A model generated the notes under the pieces. The model saw only the letters and a program-made list of their open reading frames with translations, had not been told where the DNA came from and searched no databases. Source: Takifugu bimaculatus (lineage: Eukaryota > Chordata > Actinopteri > Tetraodontiformes > Tetraodontidae). Taken from it: DNA of 64,000 nucleotides. Made by a program: the position numbers and the translations under genes. Below are positions 14,301 to 25,449 of the stretch, in pieces (position 1 is the stretch's first letter; each line of letters opens with the position of its first letter). The stretch is from assembly GCA_004026145.2 (NCBI GenBank), contig CP034986.1:12842804-12906803 (forward strand), in the 5' to 3' direction.

Positions 14301-14662
14301 AATATTTGCGGAAACGTTTCATTTTCGAGCTTTGTGGTCTTGCAGAGCGACACAGAGAAACTCAAAGGTCTCCCAGTGACTCCCTTCATGGACCGAGACA
14401 AAGTCTCCAAGCCGTCCTGCCAGACCAGCTTCATCCGGTTTGTCCTCCTCCCACTCTTCACCGAGCTCATCAAGCTGTTCCCGTGTCTGGAGGTGAGCGT
14501 CCCCCCACGCCCCGCTCTGAGCCCGTTAACCTTAACCCCATTCATCTAAACCAGCACGTCCTCCTGCAGCAACACATTCTGGAGCCGGTGCGACACGCCC
14601 TGGAGTATTACTCTGAAATGGAGAGAGCCACCAAGGAAGAGAAGAGGACCACTAAAGCCTGA
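11368..14662 (+). CDS. pde9a: High-affinity cGMP phosphodiesterase, PDE9 family
   Basis: Hydrolyses cGMP to 5'-GMP. Fourteen coding exons: 11368-11455, 11732-11881, 11957-11996, 12075-12177, 12395-12537, 12614-12673, 12802-12979, 13066-13188, 13268-13360, 13565-13632, 13707-13809, 13890-13994, 14346-14492 and 14570-14662. The catalytic domain is complete: FHNFRHCFCV carries the metal/proton-donor His, ALCHDLDHPGYNN the HD motif, YNDISPLENHHCAVAF follows, then KVSDISNEVRP and the PFMDRDK helix. The amino half (INGRLEKAEF, then a coiled LERKVLEDVG segment) matches PDE9A in layout but is diverged. Exon 6 stays in frame only with the acceptor at 12613, not the nearer one at 12623. The start is uncertain: the frame is open upstream of 11368 to about 11284 without another ATG. 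Intron 12 carries a minisatellite. It is probably one of the fish PDE9A paralogues; I cannot say which. Confidence 0.9.
14056..14250 (+). repeat. Imperfect minisatellite in pde9 intron
   Basis: Repeated units built from TTTTAGCTG and GTTTTAGTTGG run for about 190 bp in the intron between the exons ending 13994 and starting 14346. The tract is T-rich on the transcribed strand. Confidence 0.85.
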
Positions 14663-16123
14663 GGAAGAGGATGATGAGGAGGAGGCCTCAACACATGTTT
14701 GCAGTTAAAGTGTTCAGACGGTTCTGAATTTATGGTCTGTAGACATTTACAGTAGTTTTTCCTTCAGGCTCACTCTGATTGGTCCTTTTAATGAAGCTAA
14801 GTTAGCATCAAAGCACTGTAACCTGTACACTTGTCTATTTTTTTTTCTTGAACACATAATTGATATCATTTATTATACAATTTTATCATTAAAGTTATGA
14901 GCGTAGGCTACTGCACTTTAAATGTGCAAAGGACCTATTTGCTGTACTAAAGACATCACGCCCTAATAAAAATGTAGTTAAAAACATGTTTTTTGTGTGG
15001 CGTTAAATACCCAACTATTTTTTAAAAAAGAGAAAAAAGAAAGGGATCATCATTTAAAGGTTTAATTCCAATGACTTCATTTACAAAATAAACAAAATAA
15101 AAACAAAGTGCAAGTTTCTGCTTTCATGTAGGAGGAATATATGATAAATATTTAGCATTGAAAATTAAATAAAATAATCCGGGCAACAACATTAGTGTGT
15201 TTCAGACAAATAAAATAAAAACGCTCACATCAAACATCCTGGACGTTTGCTGAACAACAGTATTTTTCATACATTCTCCTGGTATTCAAACAAAAAAATA
15301 ATTAATTATTTTGACAGTAGTGTGTTTTTAATTAGTTTCCAGTGTCAGTTAACTGTTAGCAGCCAGAAGCTTAATTACGACAACCAAAAGTCACGAGAGA
15401 GGGAACGGCCGAGGGCGGATGCTTGCTGAGCAGTCGAGACGCAAAAAAAACACCTTATTTATTCAACATTTATGTGCAACCTTGGTCGTTTCTCCAAGGA
15501 ATCCAGTTTAACTCGTTTGTTCTTGCAAATGAGCCATTAGCAACATTAGCGTGTCTCGAGAACTCAGATCCTTCAACCCAGCTGCCTCGGCCGTCGTTCC
15601 CAAAGCTCAAGACATGGAGATAGAAGACAGTCAGGAGCAGGACGGAAAGGTGAACATTAACGGATTATTTCATACGAACACCACTGCGGTTAACACCGAT
15701 TACAGTACCTCTAAAGAAGATGATGATTTAAAAAAACAAAATTAAAAAGTGTGCATGAAACCTCAGAGCTCAGCTTTCTCCTCCATTCACATATAACCTG
15801 ACACGACTTCCTGTTACACCCCCACGCCGCCATGTTGTTCTCAAGCTAATGAAAACGGGTCGCGGCACTTGCAGCGCAGCTGCCAGAAAGCTTCATAAAA
15901 CAACGTGCTAATGCATCAGCGTCTTTGGGAAATGATGTCATAAAGGAGGCGCACATGAACCGCTCTCCATTTTACAGTTAGATCTACCGGGGGGCGGGGG
16001 GGGGGTGTTGAAACGCCACTTACAATGAAAACGTGGAGAAGGGCTGCTTGTTGAGGTCGGGGGCGTCAGGAGGGTCAGTTGTGTTGTCCCGGTTTCACAT
16101 TTTTCACACCGTCGCTCCTCCGT
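14663..16123. other. Tail-to-tail intergenic region, 3' UTRs of pde9 and clcn4
   Basis: No coding exon is visible. AATAAA-type polyadenylation signals occur just after the pde9 stop (about 14964, CCTAATAAAAATG). The remainder is AT-rich sequence with a G-homopolymer near 15990-16007, probably the clcn4 3' UTR read in antisense. Both genes end here, converging. Confidence 0.6.
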
Positions 16124-19100
16124 CTAGTTGAACATGATGGACTCTGGGTCCTGGTTCATCATCTGAGCCATGTGTCGCAGGACGTCCTTCTTGGTGATGA
16201 TACCCAGGAGACGCCTGAACAAGGGAGAGAAGCCACAAGTCACTTCAAGAGGTTTTCTGCTCCACGTTCCCATGATGGTTTCCCCACCTGCCCACCAGAT
16301 AGGGCTGTAGGAGGTGATCCTGTTCTTACCCACTCCTGGTGACCAGACACTGACGCAGGCCCAGCTTCCGGAAGATGTCCACCACCGTCTCCATGGGGGT
16401 GTGGTCGGTGACGGTGAAGGGGCTGAGGTTCAGGATGCGCCGCAGCTTCAGAGGCTGCGGATTACTGGCCGGCAGCTGCGGCGCGTCCTCGGTGAAGTAG
16501 ACCACGGAGCTGCTCACCACGCCGTCCTGCTTCTGACGGGCGTTTTCTGGAGAGTTGAACATTTGTGTCGAGGGGATTCGATTCCTAAGAAGTGAGCGGA
16601 AATACTGAAGCACTTACTGATGGCGAGCGTGAGGTCTCGCCTTTGCACGAAGCCGATGAGCCTCTCCGACTCTCTGGACACAACCACTGGGAAGCCGTTG
16701 TAATCCGTGTCTTTGATCAACGTCTCCACGTCCTCCACGGTGGTGGCGTCCTGGGTGAGGACGGCGAGAGGCGGGTCGCTCCTGCGCGGTCGCATCACGT
16801 CGGTGGCCAGGGTGCGGTGGGTGAACTCGTCACGGACGTCCAGGTATGGGTAACCGTTCAGTTGGATGTGCGACTCGTAGATCCCCTCCTTCCCAAAGGC
16901 GTCTGCCACCCACTTGCTGGTGACGGCGGCGGCCATGAGGGGGACGATGTACTCCAAACCACCGGTGAGCTCAAACATGATGACCACTAGAGACACGGTC
17001 ATCCTGGTCACGCCGCCTAAGGACGCAGCAACGGTTGAGTCGGTGGAGCTGAAGCCAGTTTATCGCGTCTACAAACCAACGTCAAACTCACCCAGACACG
17101 CCGCCGCTCCCACCATAGCGTAGAGTCCCGGTGTGACGCAGTCTGCGCCGGGCCGGCACCAGTTCCTGAAGATGATCCAGTCGTGGTGGTGGTAGGCCAT
17201 CTGTTCCACGGTGATTCCAACGATCCGGCCGGCGATCGCTCCGACCGCCATGCTGGGGATAAAGAGACCTGACGGGATCTGCGGAGCAAAGATGGTACGT
17301 GAGGGATCTCAGATGATTCCCGTCATTCCTCAACATCTGGTCGGCTGACCTTCATGCCGAAAGTGAAAATGGTGATGACGATCTTGAAGATGAGAGCGAG
17401 GGCAAGCTGCCACAGGGCCCTGTAAACCCCAGGCCCCGCCGGCCGGTCCGGAATGTCATCCACAGGCCGGCTCATGTTGGGGTTGTTGATGTAGTCGCAG
17501 AGCTGAGAAGATTCCAGCGCGCCGCAGTCGTTGAAGAGCTCGGAGATGAGCTCGCTGGTGCTGCGGCGGGTGTACGGGTTGGGGAACGCCAATATGGCAG
17601 TGATGCCAGTCACAGCGATGACCTCCAGGACGGGGTACTTCCCTAACTGGGTCGTCTTCCTGCGTCGGCACCATGCAATGTTGGCCCGGATGAAGAGGGT
17701 CCCCCATAGGCCGCCAAACACACCCAGCAGGATGAACGGCACCAGCTCGGCCATGTACCACGGGGTATGGTACTCCACGTAGAAGAGAACCAGGCGGCTG
17801 TTGCCAAATGGGTTGATGGACCTCAACGTGAAGGCGGCAACGAGCGCAGCGAAGAAGGAGCGCCATAAAGTCTTGAGGGGGAAATAATAACTGACCTATC
17901 GACAAAAAAAAGAAAAAAAAAGAAATGATCAACCTGAACTCAACCAAGCACAACACCCCCTAGTGGTGGGCAGTGGTGTAGCTCCATGTACCTCTTCCAG
18001 GCTGAAGAGAACTCCTCCGATGGGTGCCCCAAAAGCCACCGACACCCCAGCTGCCGCAGCGGCCGACAACACCTGCAAGGTCAAAGGTCAGCACCACGCC
18101 AACTTAACAACCTACGTCTTCAGGTTGCAGCAGTAGCGTACCTCACGACGCTTCCCTTCGTTCTTGCTGTACTTGGAAAACAGACTACAGAAGAGGTTTC
18201 CGCAGCAACAGGCCACGTGGACCAGAGGGCCCTCCTTCCCCAGACTGAGACCCGACGACACTGCAAGGACCAAGGTCACCGTCTTAATCAGCAGGGTCCA
18301 TTTCCCGAGGTAACCCCGGATGATGAAGCCGCTCAGGATCGTCTTGATCTGTGAAAAGCTGTTCTGGTTGGTCTTGTTCTGCAGACTGACCGTAGATCTC
18401 ACCAGCGTTTCTCACCTCTGGGATTCCGGAGCCGCAGGCGTACGGAGCAAACACTCGCACCAGGGACACGGCCAGGAAGGAAAACAGCAGAGCCCACAGG
18501 ATGTACAGGAAGTAGTTCAATAGGTACACTCCTGCCCCCTGAAAGATCAAGACAAATGAGCATGACGACAAAATGATTCTTGAATGTTTTTTCTCCAGCA
18601 GCCGGACCTCCGTGTGTCCCGTCATCAGCTCGGCCCACTTCTGCCACTGCGGACACTTGTCCCGGTCAGTCAAACGTGGTCTCGTTCGACGTCCAGCAGC
18701 ACTGCTCGTGGCTGTACCAGAAGGCCGACAGACACACGCCTTCCTTCAGGTCTGTCATCCAGTCCACGGCCAGGTCGATCACCCCTGCCAGCGTGCCTGC
18801 GGGAGGTCAGAAATCCACTTTTGTGACGATCCATCAGCAGTTTAAACTCAAAGGTGATTTTGGGCGAAGACTTCCTGACTGACCAGAGAGCAGTCCGATG
18901 AGCAGCATCACAACCCACCCTGACCAGGCATCCAGCAAGCTCTTAATCAACTCCCAGATTGACTCTTTACTCTTACTGGTGATCTGTAAGAAGAACAAGA
19001 GGATAATCAGGAATCTCAGCTCTGGACAGAACAGCCAGATGAAGACTGGACAGACCTTGCGGTGGCGGTCAGTGTCCCGGGATTTCTCCCTCAGCCAGTC

Positions 19101-19892
19101 GATAGTGTGAAAGTCCTCATAGGTGCCCACGTCAGGAAATGGTTCGTCCAGGAAATCCATCAGGTTTCCAGCTCCATTCATCTCCTCTGTGGGAGTGGTG
19201 GTGCTGCTGACACCTGACAGAAGACAGCGTGTCATTAAACCGGAAGAAGGGAAGGAAACTGATCCAGAATGACGCCTTGTCTTAATTGCTGCTTAGCACT
19301 GAACTACACATTTATTTTTTAAACTCATTAAAACTTTGATGGCATCCAGTGCTGACGATGCAAAGACCTTCCCGAATCTTCCCCTTCAAACAAGAACAAA
19401 TCCTTCGTTCCGTATGAAAACGTGGTGCTTATTAATAACATTTCCATACTAATAGATTTTTGCAAAATTGTGCACATCTTCAACATCCTGGCGGAAGGTT
19501 ATTCAACACAGATCGTGTGATATATATTCGAAACAGAAGAAGCAAAGAGGATTTATTATTTATAAGAATATAATGACAAATAAACAATGTTTACTGGCCT
19601 CTTTTAAAGACGCAAACAACCATTTACATCTCGGTAAATAATAGTAAAAGTAAATAATAATTTCATTGCAATGATCGTTACTGATACGGCCCTGGTTGCA
19701 AACAAAATGGCATTCAAACGTGTTGTGAACTGATACACTTATTATACCCTAAAAGCTGTGAAACAATAAACATTTAGACCCATTAAAAGGCTTTAATACG
19801 TGACGCTAACAGCATTCACCAACATTAGCATCGTCTCCTCTGGATAAATCATCTATAAAAAAAAGTCGCCTTTTACCTTCAGCGGCCTCCAT
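16124..19892 (-). CDS. clcn4: ClC-4 2Cl-/H+ exchanger (one-base frame offset in exon 4)
   Basis: Intracellular (endosomal) electrogenic chloride/proton antiporter. Exons on the minus strand: 19877-19892, 19056-19213, 18884-18983, 18608-18796, 18418-18538, 18142-18348, 17992-18072, 17350-17895, 17092-17278, 16618-17016, 16330-16546 and 16124-16214. The amino end (MDFLDEPFPDVGTYEDFHTI) matches ClC-4 rather than ClC-3 or ClC-5. Selectivity motifs are intact: GSGIPE, GKEGPLVH with the gating Glu, and PSGLFIPSMAVG. Two CBS domains follow, the last ending MNQDPESIMFN, with no extra tail. Exon 18608-18796 contains one surplus base near 18668: CNETTF-type sequence runs into TGA, while DRDKCPQW continues in the next frame. 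All other junctions are in phase. The first exon encodes only MEAAEG. The gene is head-to-head with ephx2. Confidence 0.95.
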
Positions 19893-20354
19893 ATTAGTGT
19901 TTGGAGTCGAAGCGGTTTATTTTCAGGCAAAGTTCTATTTGACGACGATTTCAGGGTGCATTTTATCCTTCGAATCGCGCTGAGCGTCAAGAAATAAACA
20001 GGTAGGGGAGCGTTTCCCCACAATGCACCTGCTGCTCACAGCGTCAAAGATCGTCTCGAGGAGCGAAGCCTCACGCAGGGTGCGGAACCTGTCATGCGAG
20101 AGAGAATCCGCCGAAATTAGGACATAAATGACTGTTTGGTCTGAATTCCATGCTGTGCTGCGTGTTTAATGTATGTTCGGTCGCACCCACTCCGAACAGC
20201 CTGTGTCCGGACCTTTGGCCCAGTGGAGACCGGCGTGATTGAGGGGGCGGACCTGCTCTGTAGGTAGTACAAACGGTGAAAGTTCCTCCTCCATGCGAGA
20301 GGAAGCGGGACGAAAAGGAACCGAACAGAACGCAACAGAACCGTGTCTGCGGAA
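19893..20354. promoter_or_regulatory. Probable bidirectional promoter clcn4/ephx2
   Basis: Only 462 bp separate the clcn4 start codon (minus) from the ephx2 start codon (plus). The interval is CpG-containing in its right half and shows no TATA box at a convincing position. Divergent transcription from one region is inferred from geometry alone. Confidence 0.5.
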
Positions 20355-21625
20355 ATGGAGCCGACCAAAGCTGTGCTGTTCGGCTTCTGGGGGGTCACCG
20401 TGCCTTCCAGCCCTGACGCTGTTTTCGCCAGCCTGGAGAAGCAGCACAATTTACCCTGAGTAAGTCTGTCTGCACCATGAACGATTACGCAATAAAAAAC
20501 CAAACAAGGATTCAATGCTTGTCAGTGTTGAACCCTCGACATTTCTATACATCTGCACGCTGATGCTGATGTGAACGGTGAGATGAGCTACAAAACAGCT
20601 TGTGTTCTGGTTTTGTCTTGTGTTCCCCCCAGTGAAGGTCAAAGGTCAACTGTATTGTGGTTTATAAACGTTTGAGGTGTGTTCTTTCTTTTTTCCCCCC
20701 AGGGGATTTCTCTCCAGCCTGGCATCCAGGAAGGACGGCGCCCTGAGCCGCGCAGAGAGAGGCAAGATCACGCTCTTCCAGGTGAGTGTTGTCATCGAAG
20801 GGCCTCCTCCCACGCCGCCCTGACGGCAACTGAGGGTTGATCGCCTACTTGCAGATGATCCCAGATTTGGAGGTGGAGTGCGTGGAGGAGGCCCGGGCGA
20901 GGGCCATCAGCCTGCCGTCGGGCTGGTCGGTGCGCCACCTGGTGGACAAGCTCAGGGAAGCGATGCTGGACGTAAATCCAGCTGTGCTAAAGATGGCTGC
21001 CCGCCTGCGTGACAGCGGTGCGTACCCTCCGTACCATCATAGCAGAATCTATGCTAATATACCTCATCACAGGATTATAACAGGATACAAATTAGCATCT
21101 GTGAGCATTTAGCGATCGTACATATTAGCATGGGGGCCTTGAAGCTTCCTTTCTTCCCATCAGGGTATCTAACTGCCGTGTTGGCCAATCACTGGATCTA
21201 CGACAGCGGGGACACAGAAGGTCCGGCGCGCCTCCTCTCACAGCTGGGGGGCCATTTTGACCTGGTGCTCCAGTCCTGCCGCACGGGTCACCGGGTCCCG
21301 GAGGCGTCCATGTTCAGCTCCGCTGTGCAGCACCTGGGAGTGACGCTACAACAGGTGGAGGCACCTTCAAATGCAGGTAGCAGGTCAGACACCCTACAGC
21401 AGCGTCCGGTCACCGTGTATGTCCTTTCAGGCCCTGTGGGTGGACGCCGATGAGGATGGCGTGAAGGCGGCCGAAATGGAGGGGATGAAGACCCTCTTGG
21501 TGGAGAATGGGACGGATGCCTTGAGTAAACTGGCCAGTCTGGCCGGACTGCAGGTGCAAACATTCAAAACCATGTTATTGCATTTTTCTCTTCTACTGCA
21601 GCATGCTGCAACATTAGCATTGGGA

Positions 21626-21661
<36 letters not shown>

Positions 21662-23960
21662 CCAGGTTGTTGATGCAGACAACAAACCACCATCCTGCAA
21701 GCCCAACGAAGTCTCCCACGGATACGTTACCATTCGGGTAAAACCACGTCACCCTGGTTACGAGCAAATTGCAAAACCCGACTCGTATTCTTGCGATGCT
21801 AACAATGCTACGTGTGTGTGCCAGCCTGGTGTGAGGACCCATTATGTGGAAATGGGTGAGGGGCCCCCTGTTCTGCTCTGCCATGGTTTCCCTGAGAGCT
21901 GGTACTCCTGGAGGTATCAGGTGAGTCCAGACAAAACTTCTACGCTAAAAAGAAAGCTAACAGCGAGCAGCTGTGGCTAAAATCTGGGTCATTCTGCTAA
22001 CGTCTTCTCCAAAGAGCTCCCATATTCAAAGTAACTGTACTTATTTTAGATCCCAGCGTTGGCACACGCAGGCTTCAGGGTGTTGGCTCTGGACATGAAG
22101 GGATACGGAGAATCAACGGCTCCTACGGGTAAGATTAGCATCATTCAGAGGCGGGTCCACATGTTCCCAGCGAGGTCCCTCGAAAGGTGGATCTATTATT
22201 GTGTTTAGTTCCCCACCTATGATGTTTGAATAAATGTTTTGTGTTTTTTTCCAATGGCAGACATCAGCGAATATTCCCAGGAGCAGATGTGTAAGGTACA
22301 TGTTCCACATGTTCCACATGTTCCACATGTTCCACATGTTCCACATGTTACAGCGTCAGCAGAAGCAGCTCAACATCACCTGCCACAGCAGGGTTACATC
22401 TGCTAAATATAGACCTCCACCCATAAAACCACAACATCTGTCACAAACACTGCTAACACTGCCCAAATCAAGCTAACACCATCAACATTTCCTGTTGCCT
22501 CTCCCCCGCTAGTTTGTTTTCTCCTTTTTTTCCAGGATCTGATCGTGTTTTTGGACAAAATGGCAAGTGCGAGCGCGCGGCACATTCGAGCGGTCAGGCC
22601 GTGTCGCCACCTGCAGTGACTGTCTTTGGTTTGTCTCCGCTGTTCCAGGCCATCCCGCAGGTCACCCTGGTGGGCCACGACTGGGGCGGCGCTCTGGTCT
22701 GGAGCATGGCTCAGGTGTACCCTGAGAGAGTCAGGTGATCACATCTGTGCTGGGACTCAGCCCTGCCAGGATGTTAAATGCTTCGCCCTGAACATGATTT
22801 GTCTTCTACACAAAGAGCCGTGGTGTCTCTCAACACTCCTCTGTTTGACGCCAACCCCGCCGTTCTGCAAAAAATTCAAGATTTGGGCATATTTGACTAC
22901 CAGGTCTACTTCCAAAAGCCAGTAAGCCTGCAGTGCTGAAGCTGATGTCTCCAAACCATCATGTTTTGGGTGAACTGTACCTTTAAATTCATCAAAAAAG
23001 CAAAACGGCATCAAAGGAAACAGATCAAAGACGATCCAACGGGAAAAAAAAGAAAAGTTGGGAATGTTTTTGAACCTTCCAGGGTGTCGCCGAGGCCGAG
23101 CTGGAGAAGAACCTGGAGAGAACCTTCAAGATTTTTTTCTCCAGCAGCTGTGAAAGGGTGAGTCAGAAAAGGGGGAAATTCCCAGTCCCGCCACAGCGTT
23201 CACAAACGTTTTTGTGCGTTTCCAGGACACGCATCCTCCCATCAGCACGGCGGGAGTCTGCGCCCGAGGTGAGACGCCGACCCGTCGCATTTCTTTGTGC
23301 AAAATCAGTCGTTCCAATGCAGCTTTGGTGCTTGTGGTGCGTTCGAGGTGGCCTGTTTGTGGGCCAGCCAGAGGACATCCCCCTCACCTCCATGCTAACT
23401 GAGGCCGATCTGCAGTTCTACATGAGCCGCTACAAGGACCAAGGCTTCAGGTAAAAACCAAAATCAAGCGCTTCAGATCGTGGCCTCACCCACGGATCCA
23501 TGACCCTCTGGTTCCTGGTCCTTCAGGAGGCCCCTGAACTGGTATCGGGCCATGGAGGCGAACATGAAGTGGTACGTCTTCTCGCCCCAACCACAAGGTC
23601 GGTGTGTGTATATCGGACTGCCAGGCCGGGCAGCGTCATTTTGGACCGGCTTTAACAGTTGCAGTTCTGATTCCGTCCACCAGGTGCTGGTTCCTGCTCT
23701 GATGGTGACGGCGGGCCACGACCCGGTCCTGCTGCCGTCTTTCTCCGAGGGGATGGAGGACCTGGTGAGGAAAACCCGCTGGAACGCTCGCCGGTTATCG
23801 GTTACCGACGCTAATCTGACGCGTTTCTGTTTAGATCCCGAACCTGAGCAGAGGCCACATCGAGGAGTGTGGACACTGGACGCAGTTGGACAGGCCGGCA
23901 GAGACCAACCGCATCCTGATCGGATGGCTGAAGGAAACGCACGGGAAGGCCAAACTGTAA
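20355..23960 (+). CDS. ephx2: Bifunctional (soluble) epoxide hydrolase 2
   Basis: Cytosolic/peroxisomal enzyme that hydrolyses fatty-acid epoxides (carboxy domain); the amino domain is a HAD-type lipid phosphatase in mammals. Exons: 20355-20459, 20703-20781, 20855-21017, 21164-21354, 21431-21553, 21666-21737, 21825-21920, 22050-22128, 22261-22295, 22536-22562, 22649-22734, 22816-22921, 23083-23157, 23226-23268, 23348-23450, 23527 to about 23574, about 23661-23764 and 23835-23960. The alpha/beta-hydrolase half is intact: HGFPESWYSW, nucleophile in GHDWGG, DYQVYF and FYMSRY tyrosines, Asp in TAGHDPVLL, His in EECGHWTQ. The amino half has lost the DxD nucleophile (VLFGFWGVT in place of a DxDGV motif). 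Exon 1 reads into TGA at its last codon; one surplus base near 20457 would explain it. The splice between 23574 and 23661 is ambiguous. Confidence 0.93.
21629..21660 (+). repeat. (GT)16 tract abutting ephx2 3' splice site
   Basis: Uninterrupted GT dinucleotides end five bases before the exon at 21666 (…GTGTTCCAG|). The tract occupies the position of the polypyrimidine tract. Confidence 0.95.
22296..22347 (+). repeat. 9-bp minisatellite at ephx2 5' splice site
   Basis: About five and a half copies of ACATGTTCC start at the donor of the exon ending 22295 (GTACATGTTCC). The repeat unit therefore includes intron positions +3 onward. Confidence 0.9.
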
Positions 23961-23993
23961 ACACGGGTTGAACATCGTGGTTCAGAAGAATCC

Positions 23994-24032
23994 AATAAAC
24001 GCAAGGGAACCGGGTTTCGTTCGTTGTTTATT
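23994..24032. terminator. Converging polyadenylation signals of ephx2 and the LRAT-like gene
   Basis: AATAAA at 23994-23999 on the plus strand follows the ephx2 stop by 34 bp. TTTATT at 24027-24032 gives AATAAA on the minus strand for the LRAT-like gene. The two 3' ends must abut or overlap. Confidence 0.65.
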
Positions 24033-24153
24033 ACGTTTAAATCCAGAAATGAAAAATAGGTTTCGCACAACGTCCATAGGAGACAAACTAAGCTAGCGGC
24101 AGCTGGAGGAGCACACGCCACAGCTGGGCGACCAGCATGTTTTCCTTTCGTTC

Positions 24154-25449
24154 TACAGCTTCTTCTCCTCGAACAGCTTCTTCCAGGTGGGCATGATGTG
24201 CTTATAGACCTTCTCGATCTGAAACACACAAACAAACGTGGGTTCTCCCACGTTGGGCCGAACAAACCGCCTCCTCCCACTGACCTGCAGGGACTTCTTG
24301 ACGCCGTATCTGAAGAGCGCGGCCTGGTGCTCGCTGTTGTGAAACAGGATGTCGAAGGTCACGTCGCGCCCCATCATGTCATCGATGGCGGGCTTGACCA
24401 CGTTGTGGAAATCTCTGACCGGGTAGGCGTCGTCCAGCATGTTGTTGACCTTCAGGGGGCGACAGAAACGTCTCCGTCATTCGCGTTGGAACTGCAGGAG
24501 CGCTCGTCTCCCCTGGTTACCTTGTACTTTTTCCCCAGCAGCTCCAGTGGATCCATTTTGATCTCTGACCGCAGCGCGCGACCGAAGAGCTGGCAGCTTG
24601 TTATCGGAATCTGTCAAACACATCCATAATGTTGGAAAACCCAAAGCCCGGGGGCTGTGCTGAGGCGTGTAGCGTTTTAGAGACAGACCTCGACACGTCA
24701 GGTGCGCTACGTAGGGAACGCCGTCCCGCTCGCCCAAATAAATGGCAAAGTGAGAGAAATACTTATTCCTGGGATACTCTATGATGTCCCCAGGGAACAA
24801 GTTGTGGCGAGAATTTTTCTGCAGAGAAAACAATATTTGGTATATTGAAGAAAAACCAAAAATTATTGGGGTTTTTTTTTTTGGAGTTGTTTGTGCTCTA
24901 ATACAACCACAGCAGCTGAAGTCACCTGAGCAGGAAGTTATAGGTCACATTTAGAATCATTGTGGCTCCAGAGGCAGGCTAGCGGTCGATAATTAGCACA
25001 GGATGCTAAAATTAGCCTGAATTTTGGTTTTGTTTTTTAAGAAATGCTTTAATGTGTCATTACGAACAGAAAGCTGCTGAACTGAGGGTTAAAGTGTCAC
25101 ACACCCTGACCACAGCTCTTATTTAAGCAGCTACAGGACATAATCCGGTGTTTTTGTAAAGGGCTTTTCTTATGATAAAAAAGATCCAAGTCGAGATCTC
25201 AAACATCACTTCTAACTTTGAAATACTGAGAGATATAATAGAGATATTCCTTTACCCTTCCCAAAGGAAATCAAAACTCGTGGTCTCATAACGTCTAGTC
25301 ATTTGTGACTTCAGGTTAAGGTTTTAAGTCTCTTGATTCTCTCTGGTTAAATGAAATAACAATGATCTCATCGCCCCAAAATCTTATCAATACTGTCTGG
25401 ATAAAACCGTTTGAAACCATTAACGGTATTTTGTACTCACCAGTCCCAT
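24154..25449 (-). CDS. LRAT-domain (H-box/NCEH superfamily) protein, Ser at catalytic Cys position, frame offset in exon 3
   Basis: Five exons: 25441-25449 (only Met-Gly-Leu), 24689-24818, 24521-24610, 24285-24449 and 24154-24218. The order of motifs is that of LRAT/PLAAT acyltransferases: GDIIEYPRNKYFSHFAIYLG with the H-box His, KKYKVNN before the second box, then FHNSEHQAALFRYG where the family has Asn-Cys-Glu-His. The cysteine nucleophile is replaced by serine. The product is about 150 residues and ends TWKKLFEEKKL with no membrane anchor, unlike many PLAATs. Exons 2 and 3 join in phase, but exon 3 must shift one base (near 24588) to reach the frame that continues in phase into exon 4. Without the shift the reading ends soon after in exon 4. 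This is either a sequence error or a broken gene. I do not know the substrate. It is tail-to-tail with ephx2. Confidence 0.72.

Noticed and set aside
18608..18796. Programmed +1 frameshift at GAC-TGA in clcn4 (antizyme-like)
   Set aside because: No such recoding is known for ClC exchangers, no stimulatory element is evident, and similar offsets occur away from stop codons. Sequence error is simpler.
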